64,000 nt of DNA from Pseudomonas sp. (GCF_030698175.1 NZ_JAUYNT010000009.1:1-64000), one strand, 5' to 3'. Positions 43,085-52,445 are shown, numbered from the stretch's first letter. Notes: generated from the letters alone by a model not told the origin. Numbers and translations: made by a program.

Positions 43085-44212
43085 ATGGCCATTGATATTC
43101 ATTGGATTCGCGATGACGCGAGCCTGGCGCTGTATTGCGCCGAGTGGCAAGACTTGCCCTTTGTGGCCCTGGACACCGAGTTTATGCGGGTCGATACCTT
43201 CTACCCGCTGGCCGGCTTGGTGCAGGTCGGTGACGGTAGCAGTGCTTATTTGATCGATCCGCTGCTGATCAATAACTGGCAACCCTTTGCTGCCCTGCTG
43301 GAGAACCCAGCGGTGATCAAGGTGGTGCATGCCTGCAGTGAAGACCTCGAGGTGCTGCTGCGCCTGACCGGCAGCATGCCTGCGCCGTTGTTTGATACCC
43401 AGTTGGCGGCGGCTTATCTGAACATGGGCTTTTCCATGGGCTATTCGCGGCTGGTGCTAGCGGTGTTGGGGCTTGATCTGCCCAAGGGCGAAACCCGCTC
43501 CGACTGGCTGCAGCGGCCCCTAAGCGATACACAAATCAGCTACGCCGCCGAAGATGCGGTGCACCTGGCCGAGGTCTATCGCGTGCTGGCAGCGAAACTC
43601 TCGGCGGAAAAAACCGCCAGGGTGCTGGAAGATGGCGCCGAGCTGGTCAGCAATATGCACCGCGAGGTGTTGCCCGAGGAGGCCTATCGCGAGGCCAAAC
43701 TGGCCTGGAAGCTGACCCCAGCGCAGCTGGCCGTGCTGCGTGAGCTGTGCGCCTGGCGTGAGCGTGAGGCGCGGGCCCGCAACAAGCCGCGCAATCACAT
43801 TTTGCGCGATCACACTCTGTGGCCGTTGGCGCGCACCCAACCGGATAACTTGACCAGCTTGTCGCGCATTGAAGAGATGCACCCGCGCACCGTGCGCCAC
43901 GATGGTGAAACCCTGCTGCAGCTGATTAAACAGGCCGCCGCACTGCCTGAGGCCGAGTGGCCGCCAGTGGTGCCCGAGCCGTTGCCGATGGAAGCCACGG
44001 CGCTGCTGAAAAAACTGCGCGCCTTTGGCATGCGTGAAGCCGAGCGCCTGGACATGGCGCAAGAGCTGATGCTGCGCAAGAAAACCCTGGATGCCTTATT
44101 GAAAACCGGCTTTCCGAACGGCCCTTATCAACTGCCGGATGCCCTGCGTGGCTGGCGGCGCGAGTTAATGGGCCAGGCATTGCTGAAGTTGTTAGCCGAG
44201 GAAACTGCATGA
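43085..44212 (+). CDS. rnd: ribonuclease D
   Basis: A 375-residue exoribonuclease that trims tRNA 3' ends. The DEDD-type exonuclease domain has Asp30 and Glu32 in ALDTEFMR, Asp in [11 protein letters not shown] and the [13 protein letters not shown]yr-Asp motif; the following HRDC domain starts at about residue 210 ([23 protein letters not shown]). The stop overlaps ycgL by four bases, the common rnd-ycgL arrangement. Confidence 0.95.
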   Translation: MAIDIHWIRDDASLALYCAEWQDLPFVALDTEFMRVDTFYPLAGLVQVGDGSSAYLIDPLLINNWQPFAALLENPAVIKVVHACSEDLEVLLRLTGSMPAPLFDTQLAAAYLNMGFSMGYSRLVLAVLGLDLPKGETRSDWLQRPLSDTQISYAAEDAVHLAEVYRVLAAKLSAEKTARVLEDGAELVSNMHREVLPEEAYREAKLAWKLTPAQLAVLRELCAWREREARARNKPRNHILRDHTLWPLARTQPDNLTSLSRIEEMHPRTVRHDGETLLQLIKQAAALPEAEWPPVVPEPLPMEATALLKKLRAFGMREAERLDMAQELMLRKKTLDALLKTGFPNGPYQLPDALRGWRRELMGQALLKLLAEETA

Positions 44213-44502
44213 AACGTATCTGCTCCATCTACAAAAGCCCGCGCAAGAACGAGATGTACCTCTATGTCGAGCGCAGCGAGGCGCTTAAGCGCGTACCGGA
44301 AAGCCTGTTAGTGGCGTTCGGCCCGCCGATTCATACCTTCGATTTGGTCCTGACGCCTGAGCGTCAACTGGCCCGCGAAGACATCACGCTGGTGTTGGCC
44401 AACCTGGAGAAACAGGGCTATCACCTGCAAATGCCGCCGGCCGAAGACGAGTACATCGAGCATCTGCCCGAAGAGCTGTTGCGTCGCAACGACCCGATGT
44501 AA
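44209..44502 (+). CDS. ycgL: YcgL family protein
   Basis: A 97-residue protein with the YcgL pattern: [20 protein letters not shown] at the start, then [20 protein letters not shown] and [11 protein letters not shown]. The family has a small alpha/beta fold; its function is not established, although its frequent position beside rnd and ycgN suggests RNA-related housekeeping. It overlaps rnd by four bases. Confidence 0.93.
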   Translation: MKRICSIYKSPRKNEMYLYVERSEALKRVPESLLVAFGPPIHTFDLVLTPERQLAREDITLVLANLEKQGYHLQMPPAEDEYIEHLPEELLRRNDPM

Positions 44503-44578
44503 GCCACACGCCGCTGCGTGGCCGGGTCGTGCTTGCGCGCGGTTAGCCGGCCGTTCGGCATCCCCGCCTTGGCCGGCT

Positions 44579-44609
44579 AAGGCCGGCAAGCTAGACTGCC
44601 GGCCTTTTG
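44579..44609 (+). terminator. intrinsic terminator after ycgL
   Basis: AAGGCCGGCA (44579-44588) and TGCCGGCCTTTT (44597-44608) form a ten-base stem with an eight-base loop and a T tract. It separates ycgL from ycgN, whose ATG is at 44629. Confidence 0.85.
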
Positions 44610-44628
44610 TTTAGCTCAGTGTTTGCTC

Positions 44629-45078
44629 ATGACCGCCACAGTCCAACCCTTCTGGAAACGTAAAAGCCTGACTCAGCTGGACAGCCAAGAGTGGGAGTCG
44701 CTCTGTGATGGCTGTGGTTTGTGCTGCCTGCAAAAGCTCGAAGATGAGGACGATGGCAGCGTTTACTACACCCGCATCGCCTGCAAACTGCTCGATCTGA
44801 CCAGCTGCCGTTGCACCGACTACCCTAATAGACGCAAGTTTGTTCCCGACTGTATTCAGTTGACGCCAGCGGCAGCCGATCAATTCCAGTGGCTGCCGGC
44901 AACCTGCGCCTATCGTTTGGTGTCCGAGGGCCGCGACTTGCCCGCTTGGCATTATTTAGTCAGCGGCGACGTGGATGCGGTGCACCGCGAGCGCATCTCG
45001 CAATCCGGGCGCATGCTCAGCGAGAACAGCGTGGCCGAGGATGACTGGGAGGATTACCTGATTTTTCGCTCCGGTTAG
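44629..45078 (+). CDS. ycgN: YcgN family (UPF0260) Cys-cluster protein
   Basis: A 149-residue protein with the invariant Cys pattern CDGCGLCC, then [15 protein letters not shown] and PDCIQLTP, which resembles zinc or Fe-S binding. It is the UPF0260/YcgN family, function unknown. The start at 44629 follows a terminator, and the gene may have its own promoter. A MITE-like repeat begins immediately after its stop. Confidence 0.9.
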   Translation: MTATVQPFWKRKSLTQLDSQEWESLCDGCGLCCLQKLEDEDDGSVYYTRIACKLLDLTSCRCTDYPNRRKFVPDCIQLTPAAADQFQWLPATCAYRLVSEGRDLPAWHYLVSGDVDAVHRERISQSGRMLSENSVAEDDWEDYLIFRSG

Positions 45079-45079
45079 T

Positions 45080-45163
45080 CAGGCCGCGTGAAAACTACTG
45101 CGCTCGGTTATGCGGCGTTAAAAACAGGCATAACCTTCGCTCGCTACGTTTTCACACGACCTG
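45080..45163. mobile_element. MITE-like element, family C
   Basis: Terminal arms CAGGCCGCGTGAAAAC (45080-45095) and GTTTTCACACGACCTG (45148-45163) are imperfect inverted repeats, with a core containing TGCGGCGTTAAAAACAGGC. It carries no gene. Related copies are at 55349-55488 and, partly, 28531-28576 and 51477-51624. Confidence 0.75.
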
Positions 45164-45244
45164 AAACGTTGGATGTTTTGCCGTTAGCTGGCCTGTGCCG
45201 GCTCGACCGGCAGCAAGTTGCACTGCCAATAAGGATTCTGCCTC

Positions 45245-46492
45245 ATGTTTATCGGTATACGCCTGCGTTTGGCAGCCTGCCTGCTGCTACTGAGCACGCC
45301 AGGGTTGGCGGCTAAAAAAGTCGACCTGGATTATCAGCTGCGGTTTTTACCGGCCAGCGCCGAGGCCGAAGTACAACTGACCCTGGCCAAGGGCGAATTG
45401 GTGCAGAGCGTTAAATTTTATCTGCCCAAGGCTGAGCACTATGTGGCCTTTAAGGCCGACGGTCAGTGGACTGAGGACGGCCGGGGGCACGCCACCTGGA
45501 CCCCCGCCAGCGGCAAAGCCAGCCTCAGCTATCGGGTGCGGATCAATCAGCTCGAGCCCTCCGGGGCCTACTCGGCGCTGATTACCGCGGATTGGGCGCT
45601 ACTGCGAGGCGATGATCTGGTGCCCGCCGCCGACGTAGTGTTGTATGACAAAGTCGAGCTGGTTTCACGCCTGCAAGTGGAGCTGCCCAAAGGCTGGAAA
45701 AGCGTCGAGAGCGGCTGGCCGCGCATCGGTCCGAACCGCTTTCGGATCGACAACCCCGCGCAGTCCTTTGATCGGCCGACCGGTTGGATCTTGGCCGGCA
45801 AGATGGGTACGCGGCGTACGCGTTTAGGCGAAACCGATGTCACCATCGCCGCCCCCATCGGCTCGGGCATGCGCCGCATGGATACCTTGACCCTGCTGAC
45901 CTTCGTGTGGCCGCACGCGCAAGCGGTGTTCCCCCGTGATCCGCGCAAGCTGCTGGTGGTGGGTGCCGGCGATCCCATGTGGCGCGGCGCCTTGTCGGGC
46001 CCCAACTCGCTGTTTATGCATGCCGAGCGGCCGCTGGTGAGTGAGAACGGCACCAGCTCCTTGATCCATGAGTTGGTGCATGTGCTCAGCGGCATTCGCG
46101 ACACCGATGCCAGTGACTGGATCAGCGAAGGCATCGCCGAGTACTACGCCATCGAATTACTGCGTCGCGCCGGCGGCATGAGCGAGGAGCGCTACCAGCA
46201 GGTGCGCAAGAAACTCACCCTCTGGAGCAGTAAGGTCAACAACCTGCGTGGCGAACATGCCACCGGCGCGGTCACGGCGCGGGCGGTGGTATTGCTGCAG
46301 GAACTGGACCTGGAAATCCGCCAGCGCAGCGCCGGTAAGCATTCCCTGGATGACGTGGCCCAAGGCTTGATGCGCATGGACAGGGTCAATACCGAGAGTT
46401 TCATCGAGCTTAGCGAGAGCCTGATCGGCAAGCCGTCAAAGGTGCTCGACAGCAAGTTGCTGCGCCTGCCTAAAGCCAAGCCGGCGGCTTAA
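45245..46492 (+). CDS. exported M61-like metallopeptidase
   Basis: A 415-residue exported protein: signal peptide ending near AA-KK (residue 23), an N-terminal beta-rich half (to about 190) and a gluzincin domain with HELVH at 275-279 and EGIAEYY about 20 residues later supplying the third zinc ligand. This suits the M61 glycyl aminopeptidase-like family. Proteins of this build lie in the periplasm; substrate unknown. The ATG at 45245 follows AAGGATTC. Confidence 0.8.
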   Translation: MFIGIRLRLAACLLLLSTPGLAAKKVDLDYQLRFLPASAEAEVQLTLAKGELVQSVKFYLPKAEHYVAFKADGQWTEDGRGHATWTPASGKASLSYRVRINQLEPSGAYSALITADWALLRGDDLVPAADVVLYDKVELVSRLQVELPKGWKSVESGWPRIGPNRFRIDNPAQSFDRPTGWILAGKMGTRRTRLGETDVTIAAPIGSGMRRMDTLTLLTFVWPHAQAVFPRDPRKLLVVGAGDPMWRGALSGPNSLFMHAERPLVSENGTSSLIHELVHVLSGIRDTDASDWISEGIAEYYAIELLRRAGGMSEERYQQVRKKLTLWSSKVNNLRGEHATGAVTARAVVLLQELDLEIRQRSAGKHSLDDVAQGLMRMDRVNTESFIELSESLIGKPSKVLDSKLLRLPKAKPAA

Positions 46493-46496
46493 AATA

Positions 46497-46828
46497 GGCT
46501 TTGTTTTGGCTATGTGCCCGTTACGTGTTGCACACAGCTTTTGTAGGGTGGGTTAGGCCGCGCCCGCTCCCGGCGGGCTTGCGGCATTTACCCCATCCAT
46601 GGGGATTGCGCGAACCACGGCCTGCCAACAACACAAAACCCGACCGCGCCGTAACCCACCATGGCGCTCGACCGGCAAACCGCATGGTGGGTTACGCGGC
46701 GCCCGGCTTGCGCGGTGGTGCAAACAACCACCGCCCGCGCCGCTAACCCACCCTACGAATTACCGCGCACCAGGTATCGCCTAACAGGCCCACACACACC
46801 TCAACACATAACTGGGGCGGAGCCTTTG
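46497..46828. repeat. composite intergenic repeat, family B (full form)
   Basis: Outer arms around GGCTATGTGCCCGTTACGTG (46507) and CAACACATAACTGGGGCGG (46802) are inverted; inner arms GTAGGGTGGGTTAG (46543-46556) and CTAACCCACCCTAC (46743-46756) are perfect. A third inverted pair, GTAACCCACCATGG and CATGGTGGGTTAC, lies in the middle. It fills the 346-base gap between convergent genes; no gene or RNA was recognised in it. Confidence 0.8.
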
Positions 46829-46838
46829 TTTTACCCAG

Positions 46839-47312
46839 TCAGGGCGCAAACTTGGGCCCGGACTTGGTGTTCAGGCCTTTGGCCAAACGGTCGTAGAGCA
46901 CCACGTTGACGGTGGCCGCCAGGTTCATGCAGCCGTTGGTGGGGATGTAGATCACGTCTTCGCACCAGTCCAGCACCTCTTTGCCGAGGGAGCCGTCTTC
47001 CGGGCCGAAGATATACAGGGCGCGATCCGGGTGGGTGTATTCCGGCAGCGGCCGGGCGCCTTCGACCATTTCCACCGCCACCGGCGTGCAGCCCAGTGGC
47101 AGGATTTTTTGCAGGTCATCGATGCCGATCAGCGGAATATCCTGATGGACCTTCTTGGTGTCGGTGATGAAGTCTTGCGCGCGGTCATAGCGGGTGCCGG
47201 TGTAGAACACCGAGTTCACTCCGTAGCAACCGGCGGCGCGCATTACCGAGCCGACATTGGCCGGTGACTTGGGGTTGAATAAACCGATGCAGCTGTAGCG
47301 TCTGTTGGCCAC
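46839..47312 (-). CDS. SpoU/TrmH family RNA methyltransferase
   Basis: A 157-residue SPOUT methyltransferase with the three family motifs: NPKSPANVGSVMRAAG, LYIFGPEDGSLGKEV and IPTNGCMNLAATVNVVLYDR. Motif 3 reads CMNLAATV in place of the usual MxSLNVSVA, a mild departure. It methylates a ribose in tRNA or rRNA; the small size resembles TrmL more than TrmH, but target is undetermined. Its stop abuts the repeat at 46497-46828. Confidence 0.85.
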   Translation of the reverse strand: MANRRYSCIGLFNPKSPANVGSVMRAAGCYGVNSVFYTGTRYDRAQDFITDTKKVHQDIPLIGIDDLQKILPLGCTPVAVEMVEGARPLPEYTHPDRALYIFGPEDGSLGKEVLDWCEDVIYIPTNGCMNLAATVNVVLYDRLAKGLNTKSGPKFAP

Positions 47313-47372
47313 GGGCGGGTGCTCTTAAAAAATGCTGATTAAACCGGCGTGGTTATGGCCGGCACGCAACCC

Positions 47373-47453
47373 CGTAGGATGCGGTTGAGTGCAACGATAC
47401 CCATCAGGAAATGGCGATGGGTATCGGCGCTGCGCGTCTCAACCCATCCTATG
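47373..47453. repeat. palindromic repeat family A (diverged full copy)
   Basis: CGTAGGATGCGGTTGAGTGCAACGATACCC at the left is inverted at the right (GGGTATCGGCGCTGCGCGTC, ending CCCATCCTATG). The arms are imperfect and the loop is about 12 bases. It lies between the SpoU gene and yajD. Confidence 0.7.
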
Positions 47454-47469
47454 AGCTGCTGCCTGCGGC

Positions 47470-47841
47470 TTACTCTTTGCTTTTCAGCAACGCAGCCAGG
47501 TCGGCGAAAGCCTTGTGGGTCGATTTCGGCCCTTGGGGGCTGGCGGTCGAGCCTTCGGCGAAGTATTGCTGGTCGGTGTAGCGCGAGTGTTCGTTGTCGT
47601 GACAGAACAGGCAGAGCAGCTCCCAGTTGGAGCCGTCTTGCGGGTTGTTGTCATGGTTGTGATCGCGGTGGTGCACGGTCAGCTCGCTCAGGCGTTTGCC
47701 GGCAAACTCACGGCTGCAACGACCGCAGACGTGGGGGTACATTTTCAGCGCCTTGTCGCGGTAGCCGTCTTCGCGCGAACGCTGGGCCTCGGCGATGATG
47801 CGGTCGGTCTTGAGGGTCGCCGCAGATTTTTCCGTGCTCAT
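47470..47841 (-). CDS. yajD: YajD family HNH nuclease
   Basis: A 123-residue protein with an N-terminal Cys pair HVCGRCSREF, the HNH core TVHHRDHNHDNNPQDGSNW and a second Cys pair LLCLFCHDNEH. These are the marks of the YajD/HNH endonuclease family; the biological target is unknown. The ATG at 47841 has GTGACAG upstream, a weak site. Confidence 0.9.
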   Translation of the reverse strand: MSTEKSAATLKTDRIIAEAQRSREDGYRDKALKMYPHVCGRCSREFAGKRLSELTVHHRDHNHDNNPQDGSNWELLCLFCHDNEHSRYTDQQYFAEGSTASPQGPKSTHKAFADLAALLKSKE

Positions 47842-47951
47842 GCTGTCACCTGTTAAATCGTTTAATCATGGAATAAAGCTTAACGCTTTCGCGGTTATTG
47901 CCCAAGCGCCCCGGTGCTTGCTGGCGTCGCGGGTGCCGCTCGTGCCGCTGG

Positions 47952-47986
47952 CGGGTTACGCCGCTGCGCGGCTAACCCACCTTACG
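47952..47986. repeat. family B repeat arm overlapping a gene end
   Basis: GCGGGTTACGCCGCTGCGCG followed by GCTAACCCACCTTACG matches the arms of family B. It overlaps the last 15 bases of the spermidine-synthase-like gene on the minus strand. Its GGTGGGTTAG arm encodes the final Val-Gly and the TAG stop. Confidence 0.6.
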
Positions 47987-48661
47987 CTTGGTGGCAATCC
48001 ACAGGGTGTGTTTGGCGCCTTTGTTACCGTGGGCGTAGACCTGCACCTCTTCGACTTTGAAGTTGGCCTTGGCGACTTTCTCGGCAAACTTGCGATCCGC
48101 CCCCGCCGACCACACCGCCAGAATGCCGCCCGGCCGCAGTGCCCGGTGACAGGCATGCAAGCCGGCCATGGAATACAGCCAACTGTTGCCTTTTTTGGTC
48201 AGGCCTTCGGGGCCGTTATCGACATCGAGCATGATCGAATCGAAACCCAGGGGCTCGGCGGGCAGCACATCGGCCACGTCCACCAGGCGGATCTCGCTGC
48301 GTGGGTCGAGCAGCGGGCGGCCGGATTTCTCCCCCAGCGGGCCGCGATTCCACTCGATTACCCCCGGCACCAGTTCGGCCACCACCACCTGGCCATTCTT
48401 GCCGATGTGCTTGAGCGCCGAGGCCAGGGTAAAGCCCATGCCCAGGCCACCGATCAACACCCGCGGGCTGGGTCTGCCGGCGATGCGCTTGCAGGGGATT
48501 TCCGCCAGGGCGTCTTCCGAGCCGTGCATGCGGGTGTTCATCAACTGACCGCCATCGCCACCCTGGATTTTGATCACAAAGTCTTCGCCGTACTCGAACA
48601 GGCACAGGGCGCCGCCGTCATTGGGGATCGGGGCGGTATCGAGCAGGACAAAACGCTTCAT
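47972..48661 (-). CDS. spermidine synthase-like methyltransferase-fold protein
   Basis: A 229-residue Rossmann protein of the spermidine synthase family: VLIGGLGMGFTLASALKHI (nucleotide/AdoMet loop), VVVAELVPGVIEWNRGPLG and SIMLDVDNGPEGLTKKGN. It lacks the usual N-terminal beta domain. Substrate may be an amine or another acceptor. ATG at 48661 is chosen because homology starts at MKRFVLLDTA; upstream ATG extensions are not convincing. The stop lies inside a repeat arm (47952-47986). Confidence 0.82.
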   Translation of the reverse strand: MKRFVLLDTAPIPNDGGALCLFEYGEDFVIKIQGGDGGQLMNTRMHGSEDALAEIPCKRIAGRPSPRVLIGGLGMGFTLASALKHIGKNGQVVVAELVPGVIEWNRGPLGEKSGRPLLDPRSEIRLVDVADVLPAEPLGFDSIMLDVDNGPEGLTKKGNSWLYSMAGLHACHRALRPGGILAVWSAGADRKFAEKVAKANFKVEEVQVYAHGNKGAKHTLWIATKRKVG

Positions 48662-48790
48662 GGCGGTCTCGGGAAAATAGGAGGCGGGGGGGCACAAGGG
48701 CGGGCAGTCTACCTTGAATTGCCAGGGCGCCCACGGCCGGCCTGCATGGCTAGCTTTGGGCCTCGCTGGCACGCGAGGCCCGTCACGACC

Positions 48791-50842
48791 TTAGCCCAAC
48801 ACTTTAAGCAAAAAGCTGTACTCCAGGGCGACGTCTTTGAGGGCCTGGTAGCGGCCGCTCATGCCACCGTGGCCGGCGTCGAGCTCGGTTTTTAGCAGCA
48901 GCAAATTCGTATCGGTTTTAGTTGCGCGCAGTTTAGCCACCCACTTGGCCGCTTCCCAATATTGCACGCGACTGTCGTTATAACCGGCCACCACCAGCAT
49001 CGCCGGATAGCCTTGGGCGACGACGTTTTCGTAAGGCGCGTAGGCCTTGATCCGCGCATAGGCCGCTGGGTCGGTCGGGTCGCCCCATTCGTCGTACTCG
49101 GTGACGGTCAGGGGTAAATCCGGTTTTTGCATGGTGTTGAGCACGTCCACAAACGGCACCTCAGCAATCGCTGCGGCGAACAATTCGGGCCGTTGATTGA
49201 GCACCGCGCCAATCAGCAAACCGCCGGCGCTGCCGCCGCTGATGGCCAGTTGTTCGGGGCCGGTGTAGCCGCAGGCGATCAGGTGTTCGGCCACCGCGAT
49301 AAAGTCGCTGAAGCTGTGGTGTTTATGTTCCAGTTTGCCGGCGCGGTACCAGGCCTCGCCCAGCTCGCCACCGCCGCGCACATGGGCGATGGCAAACACA
49401 AAACCGCGTTCCAACAGGCTCAGGCGGGCGTGGGAAAACCACGGATCGAGGCATTCGCCATAGGCGCCGTAGCCGTACAGATAGAGCGGTGCCGGTTGGC
49501 CGAGCACCTCGCGTTTGCCCACCAGGCTGATCGGGATTTGTGTGCCATCGTTGGCCGTGGCCCATAGGCGCTGACTGACATAGGCGTCGGCAGCGAAGGG
49601 GCCGAGCACCGGGGTTTCTTTCAATATCTGCTGGGCGCCGCTGGCCAGTTCCAGCTGGCGGATCTGCGCCGGCCGATTGAGCGCTTCGTAGCGCAGGCGA
49701 ATCACTGGGCTGGCGAATTCCAGGGTGTCCTGCACCGACAGGCTGTAGGCCGCATCCGGTAGCTGCACCCGGTAACTCGGCAGGCCGTGGGGATGGACCT
49801 GAATGATCGGCAGGCCGGCGACCCGCAAGCTGAGCACGTAGGCGTCGTGGTTCAGGCTCAGGCCTTCGAGCATCACCTGCGGGTCATGGGCGAGCAGTTC
49901 GCGCCAGTGCCGGCGCTCGGGCGCTGGTTCGCTCGCGGCGCTCTCTTTGATCGAGTACAGCGCGAAGTTGATGCCGCTCTGGTTGCTGCGGATCAGCCAG
50001 CTCCACTGCCCGTCGAGCAGGCCGTGGTCGACGTCATACTCGTGCTCGTCCTCACGGGGGGCCATACAGCGGAACGCGCCCTGGGGCGTGTCGGCATCCA
50101 GCACCCAGGACTCGCTGGTGGTTTTGCTGCCCAGCAGCAGGATTAATTGGCGCTCGGAGCTGGAACGGTAGCAATGCAGAAAGAAGCGCCCGTCAGACTC
50201 CTCGAACACCAGCTCGGCGGCGTCGCTGCCCAGGGTGTGGCGATAGAGTTTGTGCGGGCGATGGGTGTCGTCCAGCTCGCCGAAGAACAGCGTCTGGTTG
50301 TCGTTGGCCCAGGTCAGGCTGCCGTCGCAATCCTCGAAGGGCAGGGCAGTGATGGTGCCGCTGGCGAGATCCTTGACGTACAGCTGGTAAATCTCATCGC
50401 CATGGGTGTCCAGGCTGTAGGCCAGCAGGCGGTGGTCGGGGCTGATGGTAAAGGCGCCCAGGGAGATAAAACCGCCGTCGGCCAGTTCATTGGGGTCGAG
50501 CAGCAATTGCTCTTGGGCCTGATCAACGCTTAACGAGCCGTCGGCCGGGCGCGGGCAGCGGTAGTGCCGTGGGTATTCATCGCCGGCGGCGGTGCGCTGG
50601 TAGTACAGCCACGGCCCCCAGGGCGAGGGCAGCGACAGGTCGGTTTCCAGAATGCGGCCTTTGATCTCGCTAAACAGCGCCTCGCGCAGTTCCGCCTGCT
50701 GGGCCAGTTCGACCTCCAGGTAGGCATTTTCGGCCTGTAAATAGCTCAGCACGGCGCTGTCGTCGCGCTCCTCCAGCCAGACGTAAGGGTCTGGACCGTT
50801 AACGGTGCGGGCGATCGGGGCGGTAAGTGGGGCAGTCGACAT
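48791..50842 (-). CDS. ptrB: oligopeptidase B / prolyl oligopeptidase family protease
   Basis: A 683-residue S9A serine protease with an N-terminal seven-bladed propeller (to about residue 400) and a C-terminal alpha/beta-hydrolase domain: GGSAGGLLIGAVLNQ nucleophile elbow, DSRVQYWEAAKW for the Asp, DAGHGGMSGRY for the His. The length and the YYQRTAAGDEYPRHYR motif match oligopeptidase B, which cuts peptides after basic residues. It is cytoplasmic (no signal). It stands alone on the minus strand. Confidence 0.92.
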   Translation of the reverse strand: MSTAPLTAPIARTVNGPDPYVWLEERDDSAVLSYLQAENAYLEVELAQQAELREALFSEIKGRILETDLSLPSPWGPWLYYQRTAAGDEYPRHYRCPRPADGSLSVDQAQEQLLLDPNELADGGFISLGAFTISPDHRLLAYSLDTHGDEIYQLYVKDLASGTITALPFEDCDGSLTWANDNQTLFFGELDDTHRPHKLYRHTLGSDAAELVFEESDGRFFLHCYRSSSERQLILLLGSKTTSESWVLDADTPQGAFRCMAPREDEHEYDVDHGLLDGQWSWLIRSNQSGINFALYSIKESAASEPAPERRHWRELLAHDPQVMLEGLSLNHDAYVLSLRVAGLPIIQVHPHGLPSYRVQLPDAAYSLSVQDTLEFASPVIRLRYEALNRPAQIRQLELASGAQQILKETPVLGPFAADAYVSQRLWATANDGTQIPISLVGKREVLGQPAPLYLYGYGAYGECLDPWFSHARLSLLERGFVFAIAHVRGGGELGEAWYRAGKLEHKHHSFSDFIAVAEHLIACGYTGPEQLAISGGSAGGLLIGAVLNQRPELFAAAIAEVPFVDVLNTMQKPDLPLTVTEYDEWGDPTDPAAYARIKAYAPYENVVAQGYPAMLVVAGYNDSRVQYWEAAKWVAKLRATKTDTNLLLLKTELDAGHGGMSGRYQALKDVALEYSFLLKVLG

Positions 50843-50945
50843 GGAGGGCTACTCTGGGCTTGTGCGGGCCGATGGCAGGGGGAGGCTTCGGCGGGCAAAA
50901 GCCGCTATCATAAGCGCCCTTTTGCCAGCCCGGCCATCCACACGC

Positions 50946-51437
50946 ATGAATGAACACGACTATCAGCTTGCTCTGGCCCTGTACGCAGGGGCCGCCTTAG
51001 GCTGCCTGCTGGTCGGCTGGCGGATCACGCGCTGGATGTGGCGCTGGTTGCGCGAGCCCTTGCGGGTGCTGATGGCCGTGCTGTTACTGGCGCCAACTCT
51101 GGTTGATCCGGCCAAAGAGCTGTTCGCCCCGGCGCTGGCGATCACCGCGCTGGATTTGCTGTTTAAAGTGGGCAACAACGCCTGGCGCGCAGTGGCCGAT
51201 TTAAGCCTGTATGCCATGCTGGCCTTCGCGGCTTACCTGTTGTTTGCGTTGCTCCGCTGGCCGCTTGAACGCAGCAGCCAAGCCCGTCGTCGCCAGCGCA
51301 AAGCGGCGGCGGCCAGCGATGATGAGCCGACGCTGCGCGAGATTCTCGAGCAACCGCAAGCACGCCCCGGCACCTATATTGATAGCAGTATCGAGCCGCG
51401 TGGTGATCGCCGCGTGCGCATCGAACCACGGCTGTAA
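50946..51437 (+). CDS. small membrane protein of unknown function
   Basis: A 163-residue protein with three or four transmembrane helices in the first 105 residues (LALALYAGAALGCLLVGW, LMAVLLLAPTLVDPA, LYAMLAFAAYLLFALL) and a hydrophilic C-terminal part with DEPTLREILEQPQARPGTYID and an Arg-rich end. I do not recognise the family; the TYIDSSIEPR end is typical of a Pseudomonas membrane protein of unknown function. ATG at 50946 chosen over upstream in-frame codons. Confidence 0.7.
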   Translation: MNEHDYQLALALYAGAALGCLLVGWRITRWMWRWLREPLRVLMAVLLLAPTLVDPAKELFAPALAITALDLLFKVGNNAWRAVADLSLYAMLAFAAYLLFALLRWPLERSSQARRRQRKAAAASDDEPTLREILEQPQARPGTYIDSSIEPRGDRRVRIEPRL

Positions 51438-51476
51438 AGCACAACGGCGGTCTGCTAGTTGCGCAGCCGTGCTCTG

Positions 51477-51624
51477 TTAACAGGCCGTTGAAAAATGTAG
51501 GCGAGGCCGCCGAGACAAGGCAAAAACAGGCGAAAAAGCGGAGTTTACGTGTTGTAACTGAGCATTTTGAGCCTGTTTTTAACGCCGTATCGGCAACGCA
51601 GGTAGTTTTTCAACGGCCTGTTAA
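51477..51624. mobile_element. MITE-like element with perfect 19-base terminal inverted repeats
   Basis: TTAACAGGCCGTTGAAAAA (51477-51495) is exactly inverted at 51606-51624. Both ends carry TTAA, which could be part of the arm or a target-site duplication. The 148-base element holds inner AAAAACAGGC/GCCTGTTTTT inverted pairs and the family C-like core TTTTTAACGCCGTA, but no gene. It ends 13 bases before the ATG of the amidotransferase gene. Confidence 0.85.
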
Positions 51625-51637
51625 AGGACGCTAACTG

Positions 51638-52411
51638 ATGTGTGAACTGCTCGGCATGAGCGCCAACGTGCCCACCGATATCGTGTTCAGCTTTACCGGC
51701 TTGATGCAGCGCGGTGGCGGCACCGGCCCGCACCGCGATGGCTGGGGCATTGGCTTCTACGAAGGGCGTGGCCTGCGGCTGTTTCAAGACCCGGCCGCGA
51801 GTGTTGACTCGCAAGTGGCGCGACTGCTGCAGCGCTACCCGATCAAGAGCCAGGCGGTGATTGGCCATATCCGCCAGGCCAATGTCGGCGCCGTGAGCCT
51901 GGCCAATACCCATCCTTTTGTGCGCGAACTCTGGGGCCGCAACTGGTGCTTTGCCCACAACGGCCAGTTGCCGGAGTTCGCCGCCACGCAGAGGTTTTAC
52001 CGGCCAGTGGGCGACACCGACAGCGAGGCGGCATTCTGCGCGCTGCTTAATCGCCTGCGCTTAGCCTTCCCGGAACCCGTATCGGTGGATGTGCTCTTGC
52101 CGGTGCTGGTGGCAACCTGTGGCGAATACCATCAGTTGGGCGTATTCAACTGCCTGCTCAGTGATGGCGACTGGTTGTTCAGTTTTTGCTCGACCAAGCT
52201 GGCGCATATCACTCGCCGCGCACCTTTCGGCCCGGCCTGTTTGAAAGATGCGCAGTTGAGCGTGGATTTCAAAGCGCAAACCACGCCTAATGATGTGGTC
52301 ACCTTGCTGGCCACTGAAGCCTTGACCAGTAACGAGCTGTGGAACTGCTACCAGCCCGGTGAGTGGCGCCTGTGGCGTGGCGGTGAGTGCATCGCCCATG
52401 GCCGCGCGTAG
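51638..52411 (+). CDS. class II glutamine amidotransferase
   Basis: A 257-residue YafJ-like N-terminal-nucleophile amidotransferase. The mature start is Cys2 (MCELLGM), followed by GGTGPHRDGWGIGFYEG, IGHIRQAN and FAHNGQLPEF. It releases ammonia from glutamine for an unknown acceptor. The ribosome binding site AAAGGA (51623-51628) abuts the end of a MITE-like element. Confidence 0.88.
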   Translation: MCELLGMSANVPTDIVFSFTGLMQRGGGTGPHRDGWGIGFYEGRGLRLFQDPAASVDSQVARLLQRYPIKSQAVIGHIRQANVGAVSLANTHPFVRELWGRNWCFAHNGQLPEFAATQRFYRPVGDTDSEAAFCALLNRLRLAFPEPVSVDVLLPVLVATCGEYHQLGVFNCLLSDGDWLFSFCSTKLAHITRRAPFGPACLKDAQLSVDFKAQTTPNDVVTLLATEALTSNELWNCYQPGEWRLWRGGECIAHGRA

Positions 52412-52428
52412 CCCGGATGCAATCCGGG
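52412..52428. repeat. short palindrome CCCGGAT-ATCCGGG
   Basis: CCCGGAT (52412-52418), loop GCA, ATCCGGG (52422-52428), just after the amidotransferase stop and before the binding site of the next gene (AAGGAG). The GTAGCCCGGATGCAATCCGGG-type word is common in Pseudomonas intergenic DNA. Confidence 0.6.
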
Positions 52429-52445
52429 AAAATAAGGAGAAATTA

